Positions 1-7,743 of a stretch of 64,000 bases of DNA are shown here, one piece after another (the first letter of the stretch is position 1; each line of letters opens with the position of its first letter). The stretch is taken from assembly GCF_029892065.1 (NCBI RefSeq), contig NZ_CP120374.1, forward strand, positions 1,116,001-1,180,000, read 5' to 3'. Both the position numbers and the translations under genes were made by a program. This DNA comes from Sinorhizobium garamanticum (GTDB lineage: Bacteria > Pseudomonadota > Alphaproteobacteria > Rhizobiales > Rhizobiaceae). The notes below the pieces were generated by a model, which was not told where the DNA came from, ran no database searches, and saw only the letters and a list, made by a program, of their open reading frames with translations.

Positions 1-679
1 TCTGGGCCAGGATCGTCATCGTGCGTCGGGCAACGACAGTAGCGATAATGCCGCTGGCAAAAAACAACGTCCCAGCCACGGCGCTGCCCTCGTCGAGGGA
101 CGGATTCCGCAACTGAAAAATAAGGTAGAGGGCAAGCGCGAAAGAGGCGACCGTCACCGTCCAGGTCAGGGGAACCGCGAAGATGATGATCGCCGTGATG
201 GCGACGAACAGCATAATGTTCAAGTGCCGTTCATGGAACTCGCCACCCGCGCTCACTCCCACCAGCGCGACCGACAGGAGAATGAGGAACAAGCCTGCGA
301 GCAAAGACACCTTTAGAAGCCAGACGCCGCGTGGTTTTCGCCAGACAAAGGCGGTGGCCAATGCTGCGGGCGGAAGAATGCAGGCTGGCGGAAGCATCGA
401 CAGCACGACTGCCTTCGGAAGCAGGATCGCGTTGAGACCCAGCGTCAGTACGTCCAGCAGGGCGACCCATGTCATCCACGCGCGAATGATTTTGGCCGTC
501 CGGGACCACGAACGCTCTTGGAACAGTCGACCAAGCTCACCTCTGAGGCGGATGTCACGCGTACGGCCCGTGAGAAGGCGCTCGACTTCGGCCATAACCG
601 CCGGGTTGGGCGGCTGAAATCGCACCTCCGGGGAGGCGCTCGCGCGACTGGCAGCAACTGCGCTTTCCTGAAGCTCCAT
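1..679 (-). CDS. Multi-pass membrane protein, N-terminal part only; possible sensor/diguanylate cyclase
   Basis: An open frame of 226 codons runs without a stop from the ATG at 679 off the left edge of the window, so the C-terminus is missing. About 60 hydrophilic residues are followed by at least five hydrophobic segments (for example AWMTWVALLDVLTLGLNAIL, then WLLKVSLLAGLFLILLSVAL). This is the layout of the membrane-sensor half of rhizobial GGDEF proteins, but the catalytic domain lies outside the window, so that assignment is only an inference. The start is weakly supported: a purine-rich GGGCAGGG directly precedes the ATG. The gene faces the relic of an SDR gene upstream. It could equally be the sensory half of a histidine kinase. 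Confidence 0.6.
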   Translation of the reverse strand, partial: MELQESAVAASRASASPEVRFQPPNPAVMAEVERLLTGRTRDIRLRGELGRLFQERSWSRTAKIIRAWMTWVALLDVLTLGLNAILLPKAVVLSMLPPACILPPAALATAFVWRKPRGVWLLKVSLLAGLFLILLSVALVGVSAGGEFHERHLNIMLFVAITAIIIFAVPLTWTVTVASFALALYLIFQLRNPSLDEGSAVAGTLFFASGIIATVVARRTMTILAQ

Positions 680-802
680 CCCTGCCCATCTAGGGGAGCA
701 CCTCCTGCTGGCAAGATCATCGGTGCATGAACTCGGGAGTTGCACTCTTCATGCCACCCGGGCACTTCCTTTCTGCAGGCGCAGGGAAACGCTAAAGTAA
801 AC

Positions 803-975
803 GTCGAGGTCAGATCGATCCTGATCGTCTCGACCGTTTCCGACGACCGCTGGGGCACGGCGACGTCGAGCCCAATCACCTCGTATCGGTCGCGCAGACT
901 ACGAGCGATCTCCTGTCCAAGAAAGTCGCTCGAACCCGTGATCAGGACGGTCGGACGATTGATCGCTTCGGTCAT
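803..975 (-). pseudogene. Truncated NAD(P)-dependent SDR/epimerase relic
   Basis: The first 55 or so residues from the ATG at 975 form the start of a Rossmann fold: PTVLITGSSDFLGQEIA with the glycine-rich dinucleotide motif (TGSSDFLG), then YEVIGLDV, then IRIDLTS. Similarity stops abruptly near 803; the same frame continues without SDR features and no other frame resumes the fold. A complete SDR would need about 200 more residues. The fragment starts 45 bases downstream of the TauE gene on the same strand and was probably its operon partner before a rearrangement removed the 3' part. No function is expected. Confidence 0.55.
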
Positions 976-1019
976 GTCGAAACTTGGGAGTTCGTCTCGC
1001 AAACGTCGCATCCGACGGG

Positions 1020-2387
1020 TCAGCCGCCGAATGTGTCGACGAACAAGATGGCCGCGACGGCAACGGCGTATACCGGAACGACATATCTCCAGACCCGTGA
1101 GGGCATCACGCGGACCACGTAGGGTGAGATCACGGCAGCCGGCAACGCTCCGGCCCAGAGCCAGGGGAGAAGCCGCCAGTCGACCTCGGTACCGAGCGCG
1201 ACGAGAACGAGGAAGGTGATCGTGCCGAGCGCGGAGGCGACGCCCTCCGCCATCGTTGCCAACGCGACCGAGGTCTTCTCGAAGACACCGGAGAGCACGC
1301 CTCCGAGCGTGATGACAGGTCCGTAACCGCCGGCGCCGATGCCCTTGTTCGCGCCCGCGACCGCCGCGAATACCAGCACGCGCCGCGGACGATACGGCAT
1401 GCGTTCCCCCCGCGAGGAGATCGTCAGGATGATGGCGGCCATCACGACGACGACGATCCCGATGTAGGTCCTGACGAAGGTCTCGGAGAGCGTGAAGGCG
1501 TAGTAGGTGAGCACTTGGGCGACGATCGCGCCTAGTCCACCGATCGCGGCGATGGCTAGCACGGTCTTCGTCGCCTGGTTGAGTGGACGCCAGGAGAGCT
1601 CGATATTGCGGAACTCGTTGTGCATCAGCCCCGCAGCAAGGCCGGTAGCTGCTTCCGCCGCCAGCAGACCAGGCACGACTTGCAAAGGCGCGAAGCCCAG
1701 CACGAGAAGGAGCGGAGACAGCGCCGTGCCGAATCCCATGCCCGAAGACGAGTCCATGGTCTCGAACAGGAACGCGAAGGCAATCACAGCGACGATTTTC
1801 CAGACGGCGACGTCGACATTCGAGGAGAAACCGCCGACCAAGAAAGTCAGAACGACGAACCCGCCGGCCCAGATGCCGGCCGCGACGAGCAAGGTTCGCA
1901 CGCTGTGCTCGGACAGCCGTGCACGCTCGCTGACCGGCCTCTCTTTGTCGCGCAGCGCGGCCGCGTCGATCCGGTCGCCGACGAACACGCGCCCAAACTC
2001 CTCAGTCCAAGCGTCGCGAGGCGCGCGATAACCTGCGCCCCCCGGCCCGTAGTGGCGACGGAGTTCGTTGAGATAGCCGTCGTCCGTGTCCGTTTGGGAC
2101 TTCAAGGATCGCGGGGCGTTCATGATCTCCTTGTGTCGGCGATCAACGTAGACCTTTCTGGCGCCGTGATCGATTCGCTCGATCACGGCCGCCGGCAAGA
2201 TCACCCGCCTCGTCGCCCGCTTCCCGGGCAGCGACCAGACCAGGTCGACCGAGATGAAGCTCGGGACAAGCCCTTCCGTCGTCCCGTCGACCTTGCCGAT
2301 CGTCCCCTGGAGGTCCTCCACTTCGTAGCCGACGACGTCGGTGGAGAGGGCCTTCTCGCGGACTCTCTGCAGATCGAAGGTTAACAT
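1020..2387 (-). CDS. TauE/SafE-family permease with N-terminal PRC-barrel-like domain
   Basis: The 455-residue product has a soluble N-terminal part (about residues 1-95, with GYEVEDLQGTIGKVDG typical of PRC-barrel domains), a linker, and then about eight membrane segments of the TauE/SafE (DUF81) anion-exporter type from roughly residue 155. TauE proteins move sulfite, sulfoacetate or other organosulfur anions across the inner membrane; the substrate here is unknown. The ATG at 2387 was chosen over upstream in-frame starts because it is preceded by TGAGGACGCG, a reasonable ribosome site, and because upstream sequence belongs to the duplicated leader of the divergent gene. The SDR relic follows by 45 bases. 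Fusion of a PRC barrel to TauE suggests that transport is coupled to a cytoplasmic signal, but this is inference. Confidence 0.88.
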   Translation of the reverse strand: MLTFDLQRVREKALSTDVVGYEVEDLQGTIGKVDGTTEGLVPSFISVDLVWSLPGKRATRRVILPAAVIERIDHGARKVYVDRRHKEIMNAPRSLKSQTDTDDGYLNELRRHYGPGGAGYRAPRDAWTEEFGRVFVGDRIDAAALRDKERPVSERARLSEHSVRTLLVAAGIWAGGFVVLTFLVGGFSSNVDVAVWKIVAVIAFAFLFETMDSSSGMGFGTALSPLLLVLGFAPLQVVPGLLAAEAATGLAAGLMHNEFRNIELSWRPLNQATKTVLAIAAIGGLGAIVAQVLTYYAFTLSETFVRTYIGIVVVVMAAIILTISSRGERMPYRPRRVLVFAAVAGANKGIGAGGYGPVITLGGVLSGVFEKTSVALATMAEGVASALGTITFLVLVALGTEVDWRLLPWLWAGALPAAVISPYVVRVMPSRVWRYVVPVYAVAVAAILFVDTFGG

Positions 2388-2399
2388 CGCGTCCTCATG

Positions 2400-2548
2400 C
2401 CCCGTGATATGCTCACCATACCGCATTGGAGCACTCACCGCGAACGGGCCGGAACGATGACGAGTGCTAACCCTCGTACCCCGTGATATGTTCGCAATAC
2501 CGCATGGGCGCACTCGCCGCGAAGGGGCTAGAACGATGACGAGTGCTG
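2400..2548. repeat. Tandem duplication of the leader and start region of the STAS gene
   Basis: Two 70-base units, 2400-2469 and 2479-2548, repeat with a period of 79 bases and roughly 88% identity. Both begin CCCCGTGATATG and end with GAACGATGACGAGTGCT. The second unit contains the probable start (2536) of the RsbR-like gene. The first contains a copy of that start at 2457 that opens a nine-codon frame (MTSANPRTP) ending at 2486. The repeat fills the divergent promoter between the TauE and STAS genes. Confidence 0.85.
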
Positions 2549-3489
2549 ACCCAGACGTCGAGGAGGATGAGATGAAAGAGGATGGGACGGAGGCCGGCGA
2601 GGCACGAACGCGCACCTCGGCGAAAGACGAGGATCTCTTAAAGGAACTCGTCGGGTACCTCCGGCAGAACCGGGAGACCCTGCGCGAAGAGTGGGTCCGT
2701 CACATCACGGACGCGCAGCTTCTTGAGACCATGAGCCGTGAGGAAATTATCTCCGAGGCGTCCGCCGTCTACGACAACTACGTCGACGCGCTCGAGACCG
2801 GTAGCATGGCGGCGCTACAGGCTTACACGCGCGACCTTTCTGAGCGGATCGTCGAACGGGGCGTCGAGACCCACGAAGTGCTCTCCATCGTCCTGCGCCT
2901 GCGCGACGTCCTCGCGCGCGCGCTGTTCGCCAATTATGGCCAAGACGCCGGGGTCCTGAACCAGGTACTCAACGCCTACGAGCCCGCCGCGAACAGCATC
3001 ATGGTCACCGTCGGCGTCAGCTTCGTCGAGCAGCGCGAGCGTGTTATCCGCGAGCAGCAGGAAGCGATCCGGACGCTGTCGACCCCGGTGATGAAGCTTC
3101 GCGAGCGGCTCTTGCTCCTCCCCATCATCGGCGCGCTCGACACACAACGCATGCAGCAGCTGACGGGGCAGCTGCTTGAGGCAATCCAAGCGCATCGCGC
3201 TCAAGTAGTCGTGGTCGACATCACCGGCGTCGCCGGGATCGATCGCAAAGTTGCCAACCATCTCCTCCAGACGGTCGAGGCGGCTCGGCTCATGGGTGCC
3301 GAGACGATCATCACCGGACTCTCGTCGGAGATCGCACAGACCATCGTCAACCTGGATGTCAGCCTCTTCCCGATGAAGACGGTCGGCGATCTCCAAGGCG
3401 GTCTCGAGGATGCCGAGCGGCTCCTCGGCACTCGCCGGGGCGAGAGCGATACCAGGCTACCTGGATCGCTTCAATCCAGCCCGACCTGA
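2536..3489 (+). CDS. RsbR-type regulator: N-terminal RsbRD-like domain plus STAS domain
   Basis: The 317-residue protein has an N-terminal helical region like the RsbR N-domain (about residues 30-180: ELVGYLRQNRETLREEW, then repeated acidic helices). A linker containing QQEAIRTLSTPVMKL precedes a STAS domain (about 195-300) with VVVVDITGVAGIDRKVANHL. RsbR/STAS proteins build stressosome-like complexes and act by serine/threonine phosphorylation of the STAS loop; the Ser/Thr normally next to the D-T-G/V motif is not clearly conserved here. Two starts are possible. The ATG at 2536 lies in the duplicated leader with GAAGGGG upstream. The ATG at 2572 has a stronger GAGGAGG five bases upstream. 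No kinase or phosphatase partner is adjacent. The gene is transcribed away from the TauE gene. Confidence 0.85.
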   Translation: MTSADPDVEEDEMKEDGTEAGEARTRTSAKDEDLLKELVGYLRQNRETLREEWVRHITDAQLLETMSREEIISEASAVYDNYVDALETGSMAALQAYTRDLSERIVERGVETHEVLSIVLRLRDVLARALFANYGQDAGVLNQVLNAYEPAANSIMVTVGVSFVEQRERVIREQQEAIRTLSTPVMKLRERLLLLPIIGALDTQRMQQLTGQLLEAIQAHRAQVVVVDITGVAGIDRKVANHLLQTVEAARLMGAETIITGLSSEIAQTIVNLDVSLFPMKTVGDLQGGLEDAERLLGTRRGESDTRLPGSLQSSPT

Positions 3490-3599
3490 GTGACAGCAAA
3501 TTTCGCGCTCCGTGGATTGGAGTTGATCGTGGGCCGATTCTAGGAGTCCTTGCGGACCCGCGATGCGAGCATTCTCCATCCGACTGACGAGATCTCGTC

Positions 3600-3788
3600 G
3601 AGAGGACCGATGCGTTCTGGCAGGACTTGGCCAGCCGCTACAGCTACAACGGCAAATGGCGAGACGAAGTCGTCCGGAGCTTGTCCATCCTGAAGGCTCT
3701 CACGTTCTCACCTACAGTCGGGATCGTCGTCGCCGCAGCGACGACATCGCTTCCGGAACAATGGGCCAAGCTTCGCATCGGCGGCTAG
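3600..3788 (+). pseudogene. Relic of a GH15 glucoamylase/trehalase-like gene
   Basis: One frame reads DAFWQDLASRYSYNGKWRD, then VVRSLSILKALTFSPT, then ATTSLPEQ, before an in-frame TAG at 3786-3788. Bacterial GH15 family proteins contain the sequence pattern FWRDW..C.Y.G..R..V.RS.LTLK.LTY.PTG.I.AA.TTSLPE at the start of their alpha/alpha barrel. The fragment has lost the N-terminal beta domain and the whole catalytic barrel. It begins without a start codon about 110 bases downstream of the STAS gene. It is a decayed remnant, not a gene. The rest of 3490-4040 shows no convincing coding sequence. Confidence 0.6.
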
Positions 3789-3991
3789 GACGAGCAGGCG
3801 ATCGTCCGGTTCGGCAAGCAGCAACGCGTCAACGACCAGCTCGACAGGTTTGTGCCTTAACGCTCTCGCGGCTCATCGAGCGAATGCTTGCGTCCGCATG
3901 GAACGAATCTCGACCACGAGGCGAAAGCGCCTGGAGCGTCGCAAATCTAGAACTGGATGGGTCTCCTTGTGGCATCGCCGCGTTTGAAGTC

Positions 3992-4016
3992 GGAACAAAC
4001 GGCCGACCTTCGCTTT
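3992..4016 (+). promoter_or_regulatory. Weak candidate ECF15/RpoE2-type promoter
   Basis: GGAAC at 3992-3996 is followed after 16 bases by CTTT (4013-4016), three of four matches to the alphaproteobacterial general-stress -10 element CGTT. It lies 25 bases before the start of the small acidic ORF at 4041, a plausible leader length. The -10 match is imperfect. Confidence 0.25.
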
Positions 4017-4040
4017 CCCCTCTCAAAAGGGAGAAAGCTG

Positions 4041-4328
4041 ATGGCGAGAAACAGCCCCAAACAGTTCGGGCGCACGAAGCCCGGCCCCGCCGACGACGAC
4101 GCTGCGACCTTTCCTCAGTGGGAAGAGAAACTGCCCGAAAGCGCGAGGAATCCCGAGGAAGCGCGGCCCGTGGACCAAGGCCGTGTTCCTCCGCGCCGGA
4201 GTCGCGATGAGGCAAACATCGACACGGATGAAGCCCTTCCGAGCGACGAAGAAGAGGAGACGATCGCCGAAAACCCCGAGCGCGAAGAGGTGCGCTTTGG
4301 CAACGTGAAGATGCCGCGCAAGGACTGA
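4041..4328 (+). CDS. Small acidic hydrophilic protein, unknown function
   Basis: This is a 95-residue protein rich in Glu, Asp, Pro and Arg with no hydrophobic segment. It begins MARNSPKQFGRTKPGPADDD and contains an acidic run (ALPSDEEEETIAENPE) near the C-terminus. The composition suggests an intrinsically disordered protein. The ATG at 4041 was chosen because AAAGGGAG lies eight bases upstream; the longer frame from 3957 has no such site. It may share a transcript with the membrane ORF at 4379. A weak general-stress promoter lies just upstream. No family is recognised. Confidence 0.68.
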   Translation: MARNSPKQFGRTKPGPADDDAATFPQWEEKLPESARNPEEARPVDQGRVPPRRSRDEANIDTDEALPSDEEEETIAENPEREEVRFGNVKMPRKD

Positions 4329-4378
4329 AATGGAGTCCGCAACTTCCGCGCAGGATTAGTTGAGGAGGGCAGAAGATT

Positions 4379-4552
4379 ATGGTGATGGATTACCTGTGGC
4401 TACTGGTGACCGCAGGCGGGGCCTTTGCACTCGGCGCGGCCTTGGCCTATGCGATCATGAGGCAGAAGCCGCTCCCGCCTGCCGCTAAGGAAGCGCAGAA
4501 GCAAAAAGTCAGGGAGCTTTACGATCGCTCGCCCGAAGGAAAGTCGCGCTAG
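4379..4552 (+). CDS. Small single-span membrane protein
   Basis: A 57-residue ORF starts at ATG 4379 behind TTGAGGAGGGC, a strong ribosome site. Residues 4-26 (DYLWLLVTAGGAFALGAALAY) form one membrane helix, followed by a basic cytoplasmic-type tail (KEAQKQKVRELYDRSPEGKSR). The start is 50 bases after the acidic ORF, so both may be cotranscribed. Tiny one-span proteins of this layout often accompany oxidase or stress operons, but I do not recognise the family and no role can be assigned. Confidence 0.68.
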   Translation: MVMDYLWLLVTAGGAFALGAALAYAIMRQKPLPPAAKEAQKQKVRELYDRSPEGKSR

Positions 4553-4727
4553 CCCTTCATGGTCAATTGGAAACACTTTGCACGGAGCAGGTTTGCGTCT
4601 GACCGCGGGCTTACACTCGGCTTGCACATGCCGAATGCTTCCAGTTTGCCCATTGCAGGCTCCCAGATCGCCTGGATGATCGATGAATCAGGATGCGTCG
4701 CCCATTATGGCGCTCCCACGTCCTCTG

Positions 4728-4752
4728 GGAACCATAGTCGTTCAGACCGGTT
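4728..4752 (+). promoter_or_regulatory. Candidate ECF15/RpoE2 general-stress promoter of the oxidase operon
   Basis: GGAAC (4728-4732) and GGTT (4749-4752) are separated by exactly 16 bases, the geometry of the alphaproteobacterial general stress response promoter (GGAAC-N16/17-CGTT). It is in the right orientation and about 110 bases upstream of ctaG. The rest of the 310-base gap at 4553-4862 shows no gene. The -10 differs from consensus at its first base, as does the second candidate at 19119-19143. Confidence 0.5.
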
Positions 4753-4862
4753 AAAGATACTGCAACGGCGCGGCCGCGAGGGCGCGAAACGCATCAGGCG
4801 GCGGTTCGACCAACATTCGCAACACGTATTGCGCCTCGTTCCAAAGGTGGAGGCTGGAACCG

Positions 4863-5447
4863 ATGGGACCGCTGTCAAGCCATATGGTCATGCATATCCT
4901 GCTCATGAACGTCCTCGCCCCGTTGATGGGCGCCTGCGCATGTCTTGTCTGGCCCCAAGTACGAGAGCCTCCGGGCGGCGCATTGGCGTTCGCGACGGCA
5001 GCGCAAATCCTCGGCCTTTGGATGTGGCACGCACCGCCTCTGCTCGCGCGTGCCTTTGCCTCCGTTTCAATTCATCTGCTGATGTACGGAAGTCTTTTGC
5101 TGACCGCCTTTCTGTTCTGGTGGGTGGCCCTTCGCTTCCGGGGAAATCGCAGATGGAAACCGATCCTCTCCCTCCTCGTCACCAGCAAGCTCTACTGCAT
5201 GCTGGGAGTGCTCTTCGTGTTTGCGCCAAGGACGCTTTTTGCCGGCATAGCCAGGCATAACCCCGGCACCCCTCCCCCGAGCCTGGATGCTGCACTGGCC
5301 GATCAGCAACTCGCGGGACTCCTCATGCTGGTCGCCTGCCCGGCCATCTATGTCCTCGGCGGTATCGTCCTCGGCGCACGATGGCTGTTCGCCATGGAAC
5401 CGGACAAAATCGACCGGCAAAATGCGGGTGAAGAAGCGTGGACCTGA
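4863..5447 (+). CDS. ctaG: CtaG-type cytochrome c oxidase assembly factor (caa3 family)
   Basis: The 194-residue integral membrane protein has about five hydrophobic helices. It matches the CtaG_2/COG3336 family, with the membrane-buried histidines typical of it (HMVMHILLMNVLAPLMGA, LGLWMWHAPPLLARAF). These proteins are needed for maturation of caa3-type oxidases, probably in copper insertion, and are unrelated to the Cox11-type CtaG. The family is usually longer, about 260-300 residues, so this is a short form lacking the first helices. GGTGGAGG lies upstream of the ATG. It is the first gene of the oxidase operon and overlaps the cytochrome c gene by ten bases. Confidence 0.85.
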   Translation: MGPLSSHMVMHILLMNVLAPLMGACACLVWPQVREPPGGALAFATAAQILGLWMWHAPPLLARAFASVSIHLLMYGSLLLTAFLFWWVALRFRGNRRWKPILSLLVTSKLYCMLGVLFVFAPRTLFAGIARHNPGTPPPSLDAALADQQLAGLLMLVACPAIYVLGGIVLGARWLFAMEPDKIDRQNAGEEAWT

Positions 5448-6568
5448 AGGATCTGCACTGGACGACCATTGCAAAGGTGCTCGCGGTGGCAGCCGCCGGT
5501 GTGATAGCGGTGGGCGCGGTTGTCGTCTGGTCCGGTGTCTACAATGTCGCAGCCTCGCGGGATCATCTGCGGATCACAACATGGCTGTTCGAAGTGATCC
5601 GCGAACGTTCGATCACCACCCACAGCTACCCGGTCAAGGCGCCGCCGCTCGACGACGAAGGTATGGTTCGCCTCGGCGCCGGCCATTACGAGGGCGGCTG
5701 CGCTCCCTGCCACAGCCGGCCCGGGGAAGAGATAAACGCGATCGCCAGAGGCATGCTGCCTGCGCCTCCCGATCTAAGGACCGTCGGTGAGCGGCGCCCG
5801 GTGGAGGAAATCTTCTGGATCGTCAAACACGGCATGAAATATACCGGTATGCCCGCATGGTCGAGCTCGCAGCGAGACGACGAGGTCTGGGCCGTGACCG
5901 CGTTCCTCGCCCGCCTTCCGGGCGCCACTGACGATTATGCGGACCTTGCGGGCCTCACGCGCGATGCACCGGACAATCCGCCTGGAGACCTGACGCATGG
6001 CCGTGCGCTAACACAATGTGCGCGCTGCCATGAAAATGAAGGTAACGGAACGAACGGCGACCGCATACCTCGGCTTGCGGGGCAGAACGAAGCCTATTTG
6101 CTGCGCAGCCTCCAAGAATATGCCGAACGACGCCGCGCGAGCGGTGCTATGGAACCGGTGGTCGGTCCGCTGGACGACAACGAGAGACGGAGGCAGGCAT
6201 CCTACTACTCCGCCCTGCGACCTGCCGCGATGGAGAAGGCCGCCGCGCCCGACCCGGCGCAGCTTCGACGTGGCGAATCCATCGCGCTCCGCGGCATTCC
6301 ACAACAGCAGGTGCCGGCCTGCATGAGCTGTCACTCCGGGCGGCAGTCGCCCCACTTCCCGCTGCTCGCCGGGCAACATGCGGCCTATATTACGGGACAG
6401 TTACGTCTCTGGCAGCAAGGCGGACGCAGAGGGTCGGCCTATGGGCGGATCATGGCTGCAGTCGCCGAGGCCCTCGACCCGGCACAGATCGAAGACGTTG
6501 CCGCCTATCTCGAGTCGCAGCCCAACGGAGTGGCATCTCGGCCCCCGATGGCGGAGGCGCGCCAATGA
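5438..6568 (+). CDS. Membrane-anchored triheme cytochrome c
   Basis: The 376-residue protein has an N-terminal membrane anchor (about residues 10-34) and three heme c attachment motifs: CAPCH (88-92), CARCH (194-198) and CMSCH (295-299). Methionines suitable as distal ligands follow each (for example KYTGMPAW in the first domain). The layout is three tandem class I cytochrome c domains, the last two resembling the paired domains of cytochrome c4-type proteins. It probably carries electrons to the oxidase encoded next, on the periplasmic face. It overlaps ctaG by ten bases and the subunit II gene by four, so it is part of the same translationally coupled operon. Confidence 0.9.
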   Translation: MDLKDLHWTTIAKVLAVAAAGVIAVGAVVVWSGVYNVAASRDHLRITTWLFEVIRERSITTHSYPVKAPPLDDEGMVRLGAGHYEGGCAPCHSRPGEEINAIARGMLPAPPDLRTVGERRPVEEIFWIVKHGMKYTGMPAWSSSQRDDEVWAVTAFLARLPGATDDYADLAGLTRDAPDNPPGDLTHGRALTQCARCHENEGNGTNGDRIPRLAGQNEAYLLRSLQEYAERRRASGAMEPVVGPLDDNERRRQASYYSALRPAAMEKAAAPDPAQLRRGESIALRGIPQQQVPACMSCHSGRQSPHFPLLAGQHAAYITGQLRLWQQGGRRGSAYGRIMAAVAEALDPAQIEDVAAYLESQPNGVASRPPMAEARQ

Positions 6569-7554
6569 GCATCGCCAGGTTGATCGCGCCGCTCACCCTC
6601 CTCGCGCTCCAAGGCTGTGCCGGCATTCAGTCGGCCCTCGAACCAACGGGTGCCGAGGCGGAGCGTATCAACGTCCTCACCTGGCTGCTGATCTTTTTCT
6701 CTGCTGCCGTCTTCCTTGGAGTTTGCGCGATCACGGCTGCAGCGCTCTTCGGCGGCGACGCCCTCCGTGAGCGGATATCCGGAGAACGGCTGGTGATCGG
6801 AGGCGGCCTCCTATTCCCGATCCTGGTCCTCAGTCTTCTGCTGAGCTACGGTTTTTATCTGATGGGAGCGGGCTCGCCGGTCGCACACTCGGACAGCCGG
6901 CTGCGTATCGAAGTCGAGGGCAAGCGCTGGTGGTGGCGGGTGACCTATGTCGACGAAAACGGCCGACGGATCGAGAGCGCCAATGAGATCCGCCTGCCCG
7001 TCGGCCAGCCGGTAGAGATCGAACTGACGTCGGCGGACGTCATCCATAGCTTCTGGGTTCCGAAGCTCGCCGGCAAGCTCGACATGATCCCGGGCCGCAC
7101 CAACAGGATGACGCTTCACGTGACGCAGGCGGGCATCAGTCGCGGACAATGCGCCGAATATTGCGGCGGACCGCATGCCCTGATGGCCTTCTTCGTGATC
7201 GCCATGCCCGAACGTGAATTTGCCGCCTGGCTCGAGCGTGAAGCCGCCGATGCCGCTCTACCACCCACCGACGCAGAGGCGGTGAACGGACAGGCGCTGT
7301 TCCAGTCATCCGGCTGCGTTGCATGCCACAGGATACGGGGGACTGTTGCCCAGGGAACGATCGGCCCGGATCTGACCCATGTCGGGAGCCGGCATTCGAT
7401 CGCCGCGGCAACGCTCGAAAACGACCCCGCGGCCTTCGCCCGATGGATTCGCGACAGCCAGCATGTGAAGCCGGAAAATCTCATGCCTTCTTTCGAAATC
7501 TTCACCGCGAGCGAGCTCCGGCAGCTTGCCGCTTATATGGATCAACTGAGGTGA
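6565..7554 (+). CDS. ctaC: Cytochrome c oxidase subunit II fused to cytochrome c (caa3 type)
   Basis: The 329-residue protein has a lipobox (LQGC, Cys18), two membrane helices (about 38-62 and 78-100) and a cupredoxin domain with a complete CuA site: His161, Cys196, Glu198, Cys200, His204 and Met207 in IHSFW and CAEYCGGPHALM. A C-terminal cytochrome c domain carries CVACH (251-255) and the ligand region NLMPSF. This fusion defines caa3 oxidases, where the attached heme passes electrons to CuA. It starts inside the end of the triheme cytochrome gene (ATGA overlap). The mature protein is expected to be lipid-anchored on the periplasmic side. Confidence 0.95.
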   Translation: MSIARLIAPLTLLALQGCAGIQSALEPTGAEAERINVLTWLLIFFSAAVFLGVCAITAAALFGGDALRERISGERLVIGGGLLFPILVLSLLLSYGFYLMGAGSPVAHSDSRLRIEVEGKRWWWRVTYVDENGRRIESANEIRLPVGQPVEIELTSADVIHSFWVPKLAGKLDMIPGRTNRMTLHVTQAGISRGQCAEYCGGPHALMAFFVIAMPEREFAAWLEREAADAALPPTDAEAVNGQALFQSSGCVACHRIRGTVAQGTIGPDLTHVGSRHSIAAATLENDPAAFARWIRDSQHVKPENLMPSFEIFTASELRQLAAYMDQLR

Positions 7555-7560
7555 CGACCG

Positions 7561-7743
7561 ATGCCCGATTTCACCGCCACGCGGATTGCGATCACTGTCA
7601 CGGCGATCTTCGTCATCGGATTGGAGCGGCGAGACCGGACGGTCTTCAGGATCGGCTACGATGCCTTCGCTGTCCTGGCGGTTAATCCTTCCGGATTGGT
7701 CCTACTCTACTTCCTGCGCGACGTTAACAGCGGAGGCGGATGA
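7561..7743 (+). CDS. Small ORF between oxidase subunit genes, putative membrane peptide
   Basis: A 60-codon frame starts six bases after ctaC and ends in an overlap with the ctaD start, so spacing supports a translated ORF. It has a hydrophobic N-terminal stretch (TRIAITVTAIFVIGL) and a second one (FAVLAVNPSGLVLLYFL), interrupted by a charged segment, ending DVNSGGG. It could be a small oxidase-associated subunit. The charged interruption and possible alternative frames in the middle mean a frameshifted membrane protein cannot be excluded. Confidence 0.55.
   Translation: MPDFTATRIAITVTAIFVIGLERRDRTVFRIGYDAFAVLAVNPSGLVLLYFLRDVNSGGG

Noticed and set aside
3563..4210. Plus-strand frame of 215 codons after the STAS gene
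   Set aside because: It runs across the GH15 relic in a different frame and into the acidic ORF; Arg/Ser/Pro-rich without structure.
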